A stretch of 64,000 nt of DNA, taken from the NCBI RefSeq assembly GCF_027596085.1, contig NC_072467.1, positions 15,307,976 through 15,371,975 on the forward strand, written 5' to 3'. This document shows, piece after piece, positions 41,553 through 52,294 of the stretch (positions within the stretch are counted from its first letter, which is position 1; each line of letters opens with the position of its first letter). The stretch is from Anoplopoma fimbria. Taxonomy: Eukaryota; Chordata; Actinopteri; Perciformes; Anoplopomatidae. The position numbers and the translations under genes were made by a program. The notes beneath the pieces were generated by a model, which was not told the origin of the DNA, did no database searches, and saw only the letters and a list, made by a program, of their open reading frames with translations.

Positions 41553-41672
41553 TGACGTCACGTGAAAACTATGAATAGGCTTCGCTCATTCTCTTTGACC
41601 GTTTCTCTGCGTAACCCATGGGAGAATCTGCTTCCTCATCAAGGGGGGACAGCCCCAACAATAGGTCAACAG
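41553..41672 (+). other. Candidate CRE promoter and first coding exon, unit 1
   Basis: A full CRE, TGACGTCA (41553-41560), overlaps an E-box (CACGTG), eleven bases before ATG at 41571. The frame MNRLRSFSLTVSLRNPWENL continues for 34 codons to a CAG|GTAGGC donor after 41672. The peptide is rich in Arg, Ser and Leu without acidic residues at the start, like a mitochondrial presequence. I cannot name the gene. Repeated at 50040-50141, 56645-56746 and 63249-63350. Confidence 0.4.
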
Positions 41673-41962
41673 GTAGGCGCGGATGACATCCATACAGTTA
41701 GTGGTGTGGTGAAAAAACCTGTGGCTTCAGGTTTGGTGCAATTATACAATCTGCGGTAGGTGCTCTTTCCAATTGCTCTTCTCGTTCTCTTTATGGGGTT
41801 CTTAGCATCACCACGGTGACAAAGCCACACGCTCATCCGAAAGATTCTACATGTGGATCTAAGCTAAACAACTTTCAGGAAACCACAAACACCACACCAT
41901 TCAAACGTGTGCCGCTTCTCTCCATGCTGAGGTGCTAGGATCGGAGCTAACGTTAGCGCTAC

Positions 41963-42057
41963 CTGGCTATCTCCTGGTGGTAGTCGTACTCCTCACTCTC
42001 CTCCACCCAGTCTAAAGCTCCAGTGCTCGGGTTTGCTCTTCCACAGAAGGTCTTCAT
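41963..42057 (-). pseudogene. Orphan copy of PRMT7 coding exon 1 (unit 2)
   Basis: 95 bp, same frame and donor position as the true exon at 36680-36774. The donor changes from GTAGCA to GTAGCG. A new ATG lies four bases upstream out of frame. The transposon begins 25 bp upstream. Confidence 0.85.
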
Positions 42058-43410
42058 TCATTTTTAATGAATATTGTACACCCCAGTGAGCATTTTTCTG
42101 TCTAATAGACGTCTAAAAGACCAATTAAACACGTAGTCATAGTAACACATTACCAGTTTACATTGACAGGACAAATAGGACCATCTGACACAGGCAACAA
42201 TTCATTTGTTTTTATTCATACAACTACAATGAAATTGAAAAAACACACAACAGAATCTCCCGTTTCTTCTTTAAATGTGGTTGTCAAAGCCTCCAGGAGC
42301 CAGTTTCAGATGATCTGCCATATTTCAGATGTCTGTAAATTAAACAAGAATTAGAAAAACATATTCACTGTTGAACGTCTTTTCACCGGTGACCTTAGTC
42401 GTTTTTTAAACGTCTTTTCAACGGAAAGATGCTCACTGGCATATTACACATTGTAATACTTTATATTGTTTATAAGTTGTTCTGACCGTCTTATTGTTTG
42501 TACATCAAATAGTTTTACTCATTTCCTCCCCATATAAACTGTGTACAGCACCATTTAAACTGTGTACAGCCCCACTAGCTCTCTGTGATGTATTTTAGAT
42601 GTAAAATGGCCTAAAACTCACTTTATATCACTGAACTACAGCGACAGCCCATAAACACAGTCAACATTAACTTACACACATATTTGTAATTGTAAAATTC
42701 AGTCATGTCACGTAGATCATGTGTTATGTTGAGAGCTAAGAGCTGTTGAGACAGCTAAGTTGCCACCAGAATCAGACTATAGCTAGTCTAACGTGAAACG
42801 GACATGGTGAGCAAAGCCTTATTCTATCGTTCGTCAACAGGAGATAATATTGTCAAGAAATATAGGATATACAGTATATATATATATAATCTACCACTAC
42901 TTGCTTGTGAGTAATTACAATGTATGTATAATGTAATTATATAGCATTTATGGTCGCGACGGAAAGCTGCGTTTCGGCTGAGCGACTGGCCTTAATTTCT
43001 CTCTGTGATGTATTTAAAAAAGAGACTAGATTAAAACAAAAAAAGGCTCAAAACATGCCACTGTATATGTAATGGTTCTACAATATATGAAGGTGTCACG
43101 TAATGAATGAAACTACGGAAAAAATGTCACGATACTCTACATGCACCTGTGAGATGCACCTGCAGTCAGTCGCCGGCCGAAATTGACGTTTTAAACGTTA
43201 TTTCTATTTAAATGTTGTTGTTTTTTTAAAGATACATCTGTATTATGAATCTGACTGACTGGCTAGCTAACCTTTCTCGCAATTTTAAGGTCAATGCTCT
43301 GTAGCCAGCACTTTCAGCCGGAGGATTTTGACCGGACAGGCCAAAATGTCAGGCTCAGGGATGGAACTAAACCATCTGTGTTCAGTTTCTCAACACATCT
43401 CAAAAGATTA

Positions 43411-43440
43411 TTAATTAATTAATTAATTAATTATTAATTA
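43411..43440. repeat. (TTAA)n tract
   Basis: Short tandem ATTA/TTAA repeats just before the transposase-remnant exon. Confidence 0.8.
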
Positions 43441-43462
43441 CTCTGTGCTATCTGCATTTCAG

Positions 43463-43836
43463 ATCTTCCATTAGCTTCCATTATGACTCTGAAGAACAAA
43501 GGAGGGCTGATGATTCCTTCAGAGGGGACAGTGAAGGTGGTCAGGTCAGCAGAGCGGTTCATTCGCCAGCGTGCATCAGGGCAAGCTGTCAGTGTGTCTG
43601 TGGTCAAGCAGTTTGTCCGGGCTGACATCTGGACAGATGATGTGTTTCTCCTCAAGGAGCACATTCAGGACACACAATTTGGCATTGAAAACCACCACTT
43701 TGCACTGTTGTCCTTGGTTGTGTCTGTATTTCACAAGATCAGGCTGCACCACATTGCAAAACTGAGCACGCTGCAATTACAGACTGGCAACAGTCGAAAA
43801 AAGCTCAGCAAGACAATACTTTTTAAAGGGTTCTAG
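43463..43836 (+). pseudogene. Transposase C-terminal remnant
   Basis: Open from an acceptor-like TGCATTTCAG to a stop at 43836. Sequence includes MTLKNKGGLMIPSEGTVKVV, AERFIRQRASG, EHIQDTQFGIENHHFALLSL and VVSVFHKIRLHHIAKL. The KNKGGLxxPSE pattern resembles the C-terminus of P-element/THAP9-like transposases. No catalytic core is seen, so the element is not autonomous as it stands. Confidence 0.55.
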
Positions 43837-45336
43837 CCTAGATTCAATTATTATATTATATCATATATTGTGTGAAATTATATATTGTGTCAATTGCACT
43901 GCATAGATGTGAAAATGTTATGAGAATGATTGTATATTATGTCAAATTGTACAAATGTACAAATATATATATATTATATAATATGAATATATACCTATAC
44001 TTAAAATATATTATATTGTTTCACATATTATATATATCATATATATGTTATTCCATTGCACATTATACTGAGTCATTATATTATATTGTATTATATATAT
44101 GCTATGTTATTTATATTACAGTTCAACTATTGAGATGTGTATGTATATATTGAGATGTGTATATTTTTACTGCTATAGAAATATATAGCTTTTTTTGGTA
44201 ATGTTGATTTGTGAAATAAATGTGTATTGCCAATTGCACTGTTCAAGGTTTCTTAATGCACATACTTGAAAAGGAACTATTAAACTATGAAAAACACACT
44301 GACTGCCAGTTTCTCACTATTTGATGTATGCTCTTTCTCTTAATGATGGTCAATACGTAGTAACTAAAGAAGCACTATTTCGATAGTTTATAGATCTTCT
44401 CAGTATTTTCAAAGTGCACGGGCTGTGCAAGAAAAGTGAGCGTTTATCATAGACCCATGCACATGTATGACTGGCGATTTAACTAGCGAGATTCAAAGTA
44501 ACGTAGAGGCAAATCTTTTTCACACACTTCACGTAGAGCATAAACCCTTGAATACTCCATGAAATTGGTTGCGAAATGTAAAAGGTTATCGTGATTTTTA
44601 TCCAGATAAACCGCAGCTCCTGGCAACTTGCGCTTGTTTGACACGTCTGACAGCTCTCTGGCTTCAGAGAGCTCCCGTACGCTTTGAATAACTGAATCCA
44701 GTAGTTCAGTACTTACACAGTGTGTGCAGCGTGAAGCTTCGGGTTCATCAGCCCGTTCCTGTCGTTGTGTCTCGTGAGTCTCGTCTCGTGAGTCTCGGCT
44801 CGTGAGTTTCGACAGTTGCTCTCGTGCAGTTCAGTCGAAGTTCCAAACTCTAGCGTCCAAGTTCTTGCGCATGCGCGTTACAGCTGTAAGCAAACTTTCT
44901 TATTTCAGAGTAATGTATAAAAATGACCGGATTACGACATCCTAGAAGCTTATTTTAGCAACAAACAGTCGATAAAGTCCGACTTTTTATATGAAACATT
45001 AAATGCGTTGAAATCACGTCTACGTGTAGACCACATTTCAACGACCAGTTGAATACTTTACATAAATACTATAATATATAGAATATGTTAATATCGTCTC
45101 TCTTACAGCCTTACGTTACAACAGAACACATTATCAACCAAATGGTGTTTTGTGACATGTTGAAGTTGTAACCGTGTTTAAGCCGGTTGAAAAGACGTCT
45201 AAAAGACATCTATAGACGTTTAGACCCGATTTCAACCAGTTTTAGACCAGATTTAGACGTCTAAATCCCGTCTAGTGTTCACTGGGTCAGGCCTAAAAGT
45301 AAGTTGCACTACTGTTGCAGCGGTGCACTGATGGAG

Positions 45337-45469
45337 GCCGCCATCTTTAAAAGCGACGTCACACATTAGGTCACGTGCAATGGATCTCACATTTAGCGGA
45401 AACGCCCCTGGTTCCAGCCAGAGGTTCTAGCTAGTGTTGCCGTTGCTTAGCAACAGTTGGGGGCGGGGC
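45337..45469. promoter_or_regulatory. Array promoter, unit 2
   Basis: Same YY1, CRE-like, E-box, X-box (45442-45454) and GC-box set as unit 1. It now faces the transposon on the PRMT7 side. Confidence 0.7.
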
Positions 45470-45706
45470 TTACGTTACAGTCATGGGTTTAATATGTGAC
45501 ATCATCGTCTTTGATGCTTTGATTTGATTCTTTGAATATGTAGGCTTAAACATTATATAGTCTTAATGCTCCCACGGATTGAATCACAACAGGACCTCTC
45601 TCGAGTGTTCAACAACACACAAGTCATTCAGTTTAAACGAACGTGAAAACAGGGAGTTCTCACAAGCGGAAACATTTTCAGCCATAACCACACAGCAACA
45701 AGCACC

Positions 45707-47703
45707 ATGGATACGTCACCAACACCACAGACCGAAGACAGGATGAAGGTCAGGTACATTATTCACACGCTGATCGAAACCTTTTTTAGAAGGATGACGG
45801 CGAAACAGTGGAAAACGTTGAAAACAGGCACCGCAGATGACACCACCAAAATTCTCCTGGCAGAACTGCTTTTGGAGATAATAACAACAGTGTCAAAATC
45901 CATCCAGACAGCCGTTACAAACAAAGGTGAAGAGGTGTGTGAAGAAGATTTGAAGGCCAGTGTGGGGGAGACGGTCACAAAGGCTTTTTCGGATGTCCTG
46001 AACGTCCAAGACCAAGAGCAGTGTGCCAGCTCAGAAAGCTTGGCAAAGTTGATAAGCGCAGAGGTTTCAATCAGTGTCAAATCTGCCCTCTCCACTGTTG
46101 AAGATCCTGTAATTATTCAGCACTTCACTAACCCCCGCAGGCTCAACACAATGGTTTGTAATACCATCAAAATGTTAGAAGCATTCACAGCCAAGATGAA
46201 ACCCAAGTTCTTACCGCGCACACGTAGGCAACGAACAAAACCGACCAGCTCCCAGGAACAACAGGACGATAGTGTGGCGTCAGGTGATGACCGGTCTGCT
46301 TCACCGTTGGAATCCATGGAACCAGACCTCTCAGAGCCTGATGACCGCTCTCAGTCCTCAGATACAATTGTAGGACAAGAAAACCTGGAATTTGTCACAT
46401 CAACCCCTGTGCTTGATTTCAAAACAATTCAGTCAGTCAAAGACATAATTGAGAAGGAGCTGAAAGAAATCATGGATCCTCTCCTGGATGACATACCGGA
46501 CCCGAGTATGAGCGGCTGGAATCTGAGAGCTCTCGGGAGGCTGAAGACGTGGCAGAAAACATCGCTGAGGCCATTGCTGAGATAGAGATCAGTTTAGAGG
46601 AGAGAGATTCTGCTGCTCCAAGTCCAAAGCCTGAACAGTCTATGAAAGGAATTGGAAGCCAAATCAAGACCTTTCTTGCAAAGCGATTTGCCAAGACATG
46701 GCTACTACTTCTGGTGGAACAACTGAAGGCCAAATTCCACCATAACTCCAAAGACAAAAGCGGCTACTCACCGCTGTCAGGCTTAACTTCCATCGTCGAT
46801 CAACTCGTGAAAGAGGACGACGAGAGACCACAGGCCAGAAATGAGGTTTCTGCGTTTCCGATGTTCAAGAAAATGTCAGAAGGTAAAGCCCTGATCTTCA
46901 CACAGGAGCTGAGTGATCTCCTCTACAAACACATCGCACAGTGGATGGCGGCCGTTGACGTCCCAAAACAAACAAGGAACAGAAATTCTCGTAGGACAGT
47001 GAACATCCCTGAGTCACATGCGGACGTGTATGCCACGATACGGAGCAAAGTGCTGGTTTTCTTGAGACTGCAGTGGTGGTGGCAGAACACTCAGGTCGAC
47101 GGCCACACTCAAAGACTGAGAAACGCTATAGCGGAAGCTGAGTCACTGGAACTACCAAAGTCACCAGTCAGCGTCATCGAGAAGAGCGTACCCTCACCAA
47201 CTAGCGCCGAACCACAGTCACCGTTCGTCGACATCCAGACCAGCGTACCCTCGCCAGCTCTTGTGGAACCTTCCCAAGAAGCAACAGCACAGGCAGAAAA
47301 GAAGAGAATGGCCATTGAGATTATCGCGGAGATGCTGGTTTCAAGGGTATTCAGGAAAGCAAAAGTGACCTGGACCACAGCAAACCCCGAGGCCATCATG
47401 AGGATCATGTTTGAAAGGATATGGGCCGCAGTCAAGGATGTTGATTTCAACGTCACCTCGAAAATCTTGAAAAAACTCGTCAAGGCCATTTTCCAGGAAC
47501 TGTGCAGGAAGTGGGGCTCTGCAGAAATGGTGCTGCTCTCCATGAAAATGTGGGAACCAGCGCTTGAAAACTGCATTGTCTCTGCTGTAAAAGAACACCT
47601 GACGCCACGGCCAAAAAAGAAGAGCCCCATCTGCAGGTTCTTATTGGGTGTGTGCGAAGTCCTCACCATCATCTGCTTGAGTTGCAGCTACGCCGTTGTA
47701 TAG
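45707..47703 (+). pseudogene. Unknown array gene, copy 2 (one-base deletion)
   Basis: 1997 bp. A run of three C at 46501-46503 replaces four, shifting the frame at about codon 265 (DDIPDP then out of frame). The remainder is open in another frame from 46549 to the stop at 47703. Otherwise the reading is that of copy 3. Confidence 0.85.
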
Positions 47704-50039
47704 GTGAAATGCAACAAATAGGGTTTTCTCCGGGTGCTCCGGTTTCTCCCACAATCATCAAATGAAGAAAAAAAAAATCTCTAAAGTGTTGTATTCATCT
47801 TGAAGGAAGAAAACTGCCAGTCCCTTTTTTTCCTTTAAAATGAATTCAACCAAGAGCTCCAGTCCTGCCTTACATCCGGTACCGTCTCCTCCACTGTGCT
47901 CCGTCTTTCATCATAGAGGGACTGAGACCATTGGAGCAGGAGGTGACCTACATGTGGGGCAGGACTTGAGCTCTAAGAAATGGGTTTACCCCGGGATCTC
48001 CGGTTTTCCCCCATTCAGTGTAACATCTAATAACTGATTCAATAAATAAATGAAATTAATTTTAAAAAATGCATATCTCACTTTTCATACGCTGTAAGAG
48101 GTGAACTATTCTGATTCAGTGAATTTTACCTTCATATACCGTACAAATGAAGTACCAAAATAAGTACAAATAAAAAAGGGTGGTCTTTTGCAACAGATTT
48201 TCCTTTTTTCATATGAAAACCACTCGCACCAGCGTTAATGTAATAATCATGACCCAAAATAGTAAGTAGATACTTTAGTGCTAGGGATGTCAAGCTGACC
48301 TGTGCTAAACGGTTCATTTTTATATAACCAAATTAACATCTAAATGAATCTTCTTTACTGTTATAGAGTCACTCTTAGAGCAACATCCAATCACAAAATC
48401 AATACATTTCAGAGTTTCACACAGTTGCTGCATATAAAATCTACATTTTCTCAGATCTCTCAGTGTTGGTGTGCAACATTCTGCTGGGAGAGGTGAGTCC
48501 AGATGCAGCTGTCAACACAGAGCTCTGCCTTGACAAAGATTACATGTTTGGTATTACATATAAACTTGGTGATGAAGGTGTTATACACAAGTAAACATGT
48601 GGAATTAAATAGTCACCAGAGCCCTGAGGCTCTGCGCCGCGCTGCTACACAGAGCGCTGTTCACAAATGTATGCAAAGATTATTATTATTGAATATGTCA
48701 TGCGTCAAAATTGACCGAAACTTGACAACAATCTCCACGGGGGTCCCAAATAAAACAGCCATCAAATGTGAAGAGGATCAGATGAATTGTTCGCGAGATA
48801 TGTGAAGAACACACGGATAGATGAACAGACAGATTCCGTGCTTTAAATGAGGTATTCTTAAAATGTATCAAATTATTAACCAAGGTAAAAGAAAATATTT
48901 TGTTTTCAAGGCCACTTCACTGTTCGATACCAGACTACTCAGAGCAAAATCACAAATTGACTCTGTCAGAATTGATTTCAACACTTTCAAAGTGTATATA
49001 TGCGAGTTCATTTAACTCTTTTTGGAGAGTTGGTACCTTTAACACTAATTTAGTGTTATTACTGACTCTTTTTGGAGTGAAAATGTAACACTTCTTAACA
49101 CAAACCAGTGTAAGTTCATCTGATTAATTCTCTAATGGGATCGTTTGTTAAATATACAAGTGTTACTCGCCTCGCAACACTGTAAGGTGTGAATATTTCT
49201 CTTCTTAATAACTAAATACTACTTGGAAAATAAAGTTTGCTTGTGTAAAGAGAGACACATTATTTTAAATCAAGTGCCCCACATAAACTTATAAAAAAAT
49301 AAATCAGAACATATGGAACAATACGTAACAATGTATGCTCTCTCAATATCATAGTATTGCCTTTCAAACTTTTGGTTCGTGACAGCTTTCATTTAATAAT
49401 AATAATTTAGTGAAAAACAACAGCCCTGCATTAACTACTCCTGTAACAAATTGGTAATTATTACAGCCTTTTCTGAAACAGTTTTAAGTTGTGGTAAATT
49501 AAACTACCTTGAAATTGTTAGGCTGCCGTCAATATTTTTAAATGACCACAGAGGTGAATTCCTTTATTTCAGGATTCCTACTAATTTAGATGTAGTTTAC
49601 TGATAATGTACTTATTAAAGCATGCAACCTTTTGAGGGGACACTAACATTGTGCAATGACTTTTCTTTGCAAGGATGGACTCTGACTTTCCAAGGATGAC
49701 TGTCCTTGAAATACACAGGCCGCTTTGCAACTTCCCAGATACTTCGCCCCCAAACATAATGGAAACATAAACAGAAAGGCAATGTACATATACAGGTTAT
49801 TAAAGTATGCTTTGCATTTAGAAGGACTCTGTGTTCAAATATTTAAAAACGCTGAAATTTACGGCGTTTCTACGCCACTCCTCCGCAGTCCAATTATGGT
49901 CACTTCCGTTCTCCGTTTTTTTTTTTGAAGAAAACAACAGAAATCACTTGCGTCATTAACCTGCCGGGCAGCCGAGGACAGCGTTGTTTTCCCCTCCAAG
50001 GGGGGCGTTCCCCTAAGGATGTGACGTCACGTGAAAACT

Positions 50040-50141
50040 ATGAATAGGCTTCGCTCATTCTCTTTGACCGTTTCTCTGCGTAACCCATGGGAGAATCTGC
50101 TTCCTCATCAAGGGGGGACAGCCCCAACAATAGGTCAACAG
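50040..50141 (+). other. Candidate first coding exon, unit 2
   Basis: Same 34-codon frame and GTAGGC donor as at 41571-41672, with the same CRE just upstream. Confidence 0.4.
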
Positions 50142-50431
50142 GTAGGCGCGGATGACATCCATACAGTTAGTGGTGTGGTGAAAAAACCTGTGGCTTCAGG
50201 TTTGGTGCAATTATACAATCTGCGGTAGGTGCTCTTTCCAATTGCTCTTCTCGTTCTCTTTATGGGGTTCTTAGCATCACCACGGTGACAAAGCCACACG
50301 CTCATCCAAAAGATTCTACATGTGGATCTAAGCTAAACAACTTTCAGGAAACCACAAACACCACACCATTCAAACGTGTGCCGCTTCTCTCCATGCTGAG
50401 GTGCTAGGATCGGAGCTAACGTTAGCGCTAC

Positions 50432-50526
50432 CTGGCTATCTCCTGGTGGTAGTCGTACTCCTCACTCTCCTCCACCCAGTCTAAAGCTCCAGTGCTCGGG
50501 TTTGCTCTTCCACAGAAGGTCTTCAT
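50432..50526 (-). pseudogene. Orphan copy of PRMT7 coding exon 1 (unit 3)
   Basis: 95 bp, equal to the unit 2 copy. Transposon starts 25 bp upstream. Confidence 0.85.
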
Positions 50527-50550
50527 TCATTTTTAATGAATATTGTACAC

Positions 50551-51874
50551 CCCAGTGAGCATTTTTCTGTCTAATAGACGTCTAAAAGACCAATTAAACA
50601 CGTAGTCATAGTAACACATTACCAGTTTACATTGACAGGACAAATAGGACCATCTGACACAGGCAACAATTCATTTGTTTTTATTCATACAACTACAATG
50701 AAATTGAAAAAACACACAACAGAATCTCCCGTTTCTTCTTTAAATGTGGTTGTCAAAGCCTCCAGGAGCCAGTTTCAGATGATCTGCCATATTTCAGATG
50801 TCTGTAAATTAAACAAGAATTAGAAAAACATATTCACTGTTGAACGTCTTTTCACCGGTGACCTTAGTCGTTTTTTAAACGTCTTTTCAACGGAAAGATG
50901 CTCACTGGCATATTACACATTGTAATACTTTATATTGTTTATAAGTTGTTCTGACCGTCTTATTGTTTGTACATCAAATAGTTTTACTCATTTCCTCCCC
51001 ATATAAACTGTGTACAGCACCATTTAAACTGTGTACAGCCCCACTAGCTCTCTGTGATGTATTTTAGATGTAAAATGGCCTAAAACTCACTTTATATCAC
51101 TGAACTACAGCGACAGCCCATAAACACAGTCAACATTAACTTACACACATATTAATGTTTACTGTTGGTCCATGTAGCAGTAGCTACAAGCTAACATGCT
51201 AACGCTACAAGCTAGCAGCCTCGCCTGCATCGTGAGCAGTTTAAAATGATATTAATGATGCTAATTTCGCTTTGAATAACTGAATCCAGTAGTTCAGTAC
51301 TTACACAGTGTGTGCAGCGTGAAGCTTCGGGTTCATCAGCCCGTTCCTGTCGTTGTGTCTCGTGAGTCTCGTCTCGTGAGTCTCGGCTCGTGAGTTTCGA
51401 CAGTTGCTCTCGTGCAGTTCAGTCGAAGTTCCAAACTCTAGCGTCCAAGTTCTTGCGCATGCGCGTTACAGCTGTAAGCAAACTTTCTTATTTCAGAGTA
51501 ATGTATAAAAATGACCGGATTACGACATCCTAGAAGCTTATTTTAGCAACAAACAGTCGATAAAGTCCGACTTTTTATATGAAACATTAAATGCGTTGAA
51601 ATCACGTCTACGTGTAGACCACATTTCAACGACCAGTTGAATACTTTACATAAATACTATAATATATAGAATATGTTAATATCGTCTCTCTTACAGCCTT
51701 ACGTTACAACAGAACACATTATCAACCAAATGGTGTTTTGTGACATGTTGAAGTTGTAACCGTGTTTAAGCCGGTTGAAAAGACGTCTAAAAGACATCTA
51801 TAGACGTTTAGACCCGATTTCAACCAGTTTTAGACCAGATTTAGACGTCTAAATCCCGTCTAGTGTTCACTGGG
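50551..51874. mobile_element. DNA transposon, short form (unit 3)
   Basis: 1324 bp with the same ends as the long form. The 2.0-kb interior with the transposase remnant is replaced by about 114 bp (51154-51267) rich in GCTAACATGCTAACGCTA-like words. Confidence 0.8.
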
Positions 51875-51924
51875 TCAGGCCTAAAAGTAAGTTGCACTAC
51901 TGTTGCAGCGGTGCACTGATGGAG

Positions 51925-52057
51925 GCCGCCATCTTTAAAAGCGACGTCACACATTAGGTCACGTGCAATGGATCTCACATTTAGCGGAAACGCCCCTGGT
52001 TCCAGCCAGAGGTTCTAGCTAGTGTTGCCGTTGCTTAGCAACAGTTGGGGGCGGGGC
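51925..52057. promoter_or_regulatory. Array promoter, unit 3
   Basis: Same motif set; X-box at 52030-52042. Confidence 0.7.
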
Positions 52058-52294
52058 TTACGTTACAGTCATGGGTTTAATATGTGACATCATCGTCTTT
52101 GATGCTTTGATTTGATTCTTTGAATATGTAGGCTTAAACATTATATAGTCTTAATGCTCCCACGGATTGAATCACAACAGGACCTCTCTCGAGTGTTCAA
52201 CAACACACAAGTCATTCAGTTTAAACGAACGTGAAAACAGGGAGTTCTCACAAGCGGAAACATTTTCAGCCATAACCACACAGCAACAAGCACC

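Larger units (their letters stand above)
36528..41810. repeat. Tandem array unit 1 (founder-like, no transposon)
   Basis: 5283 bp. Begins at CCACGGTGACAAAGCC inside PRMT7 intron 1 and ends at TTCTTAGCATCA. Holds the true PRMT7 exon 1, the divergent promoter, copy 1 of the unknown gene, a spacer and a candidate first exon. Later units repeat this order. Confidence 0.95.
42082..45286. mobile_element. DNA transposon, long form, CCCAGTGA terminal inverted repeats
   Basis: 3205 bp. Ends CCCAGTGAGCA and TGTTCACTGGG are inverted repeats. Near both ends are palindromic AGACGTCT motifs (TAGACGTCTAAAAGAC on the left, several on the right), which could be transposase-binding sites. Unit 1 shows the empty site. 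A clear target duplication is not visible. The interior 42684-44679 is specific to this copy and holds a transposase remnant. Confidence 0.8.
41811..50279. repeat. Tandem array unit 2 (with 3.2-kb transposon)
   Basis: 8469 bp. Same order as unit 1, with a DNA transposon between the PRMT7 exon-1 copy and the promoter. Nearly identical to the other units outside the insertion. Confidence 0.95.

Noticed and set aside
43872..44153. 93-codon Ile/Tyr-rich plus-strand frame
   Set aside because: Low-complexity AT-rich sequence inside the transposon, with no domain.
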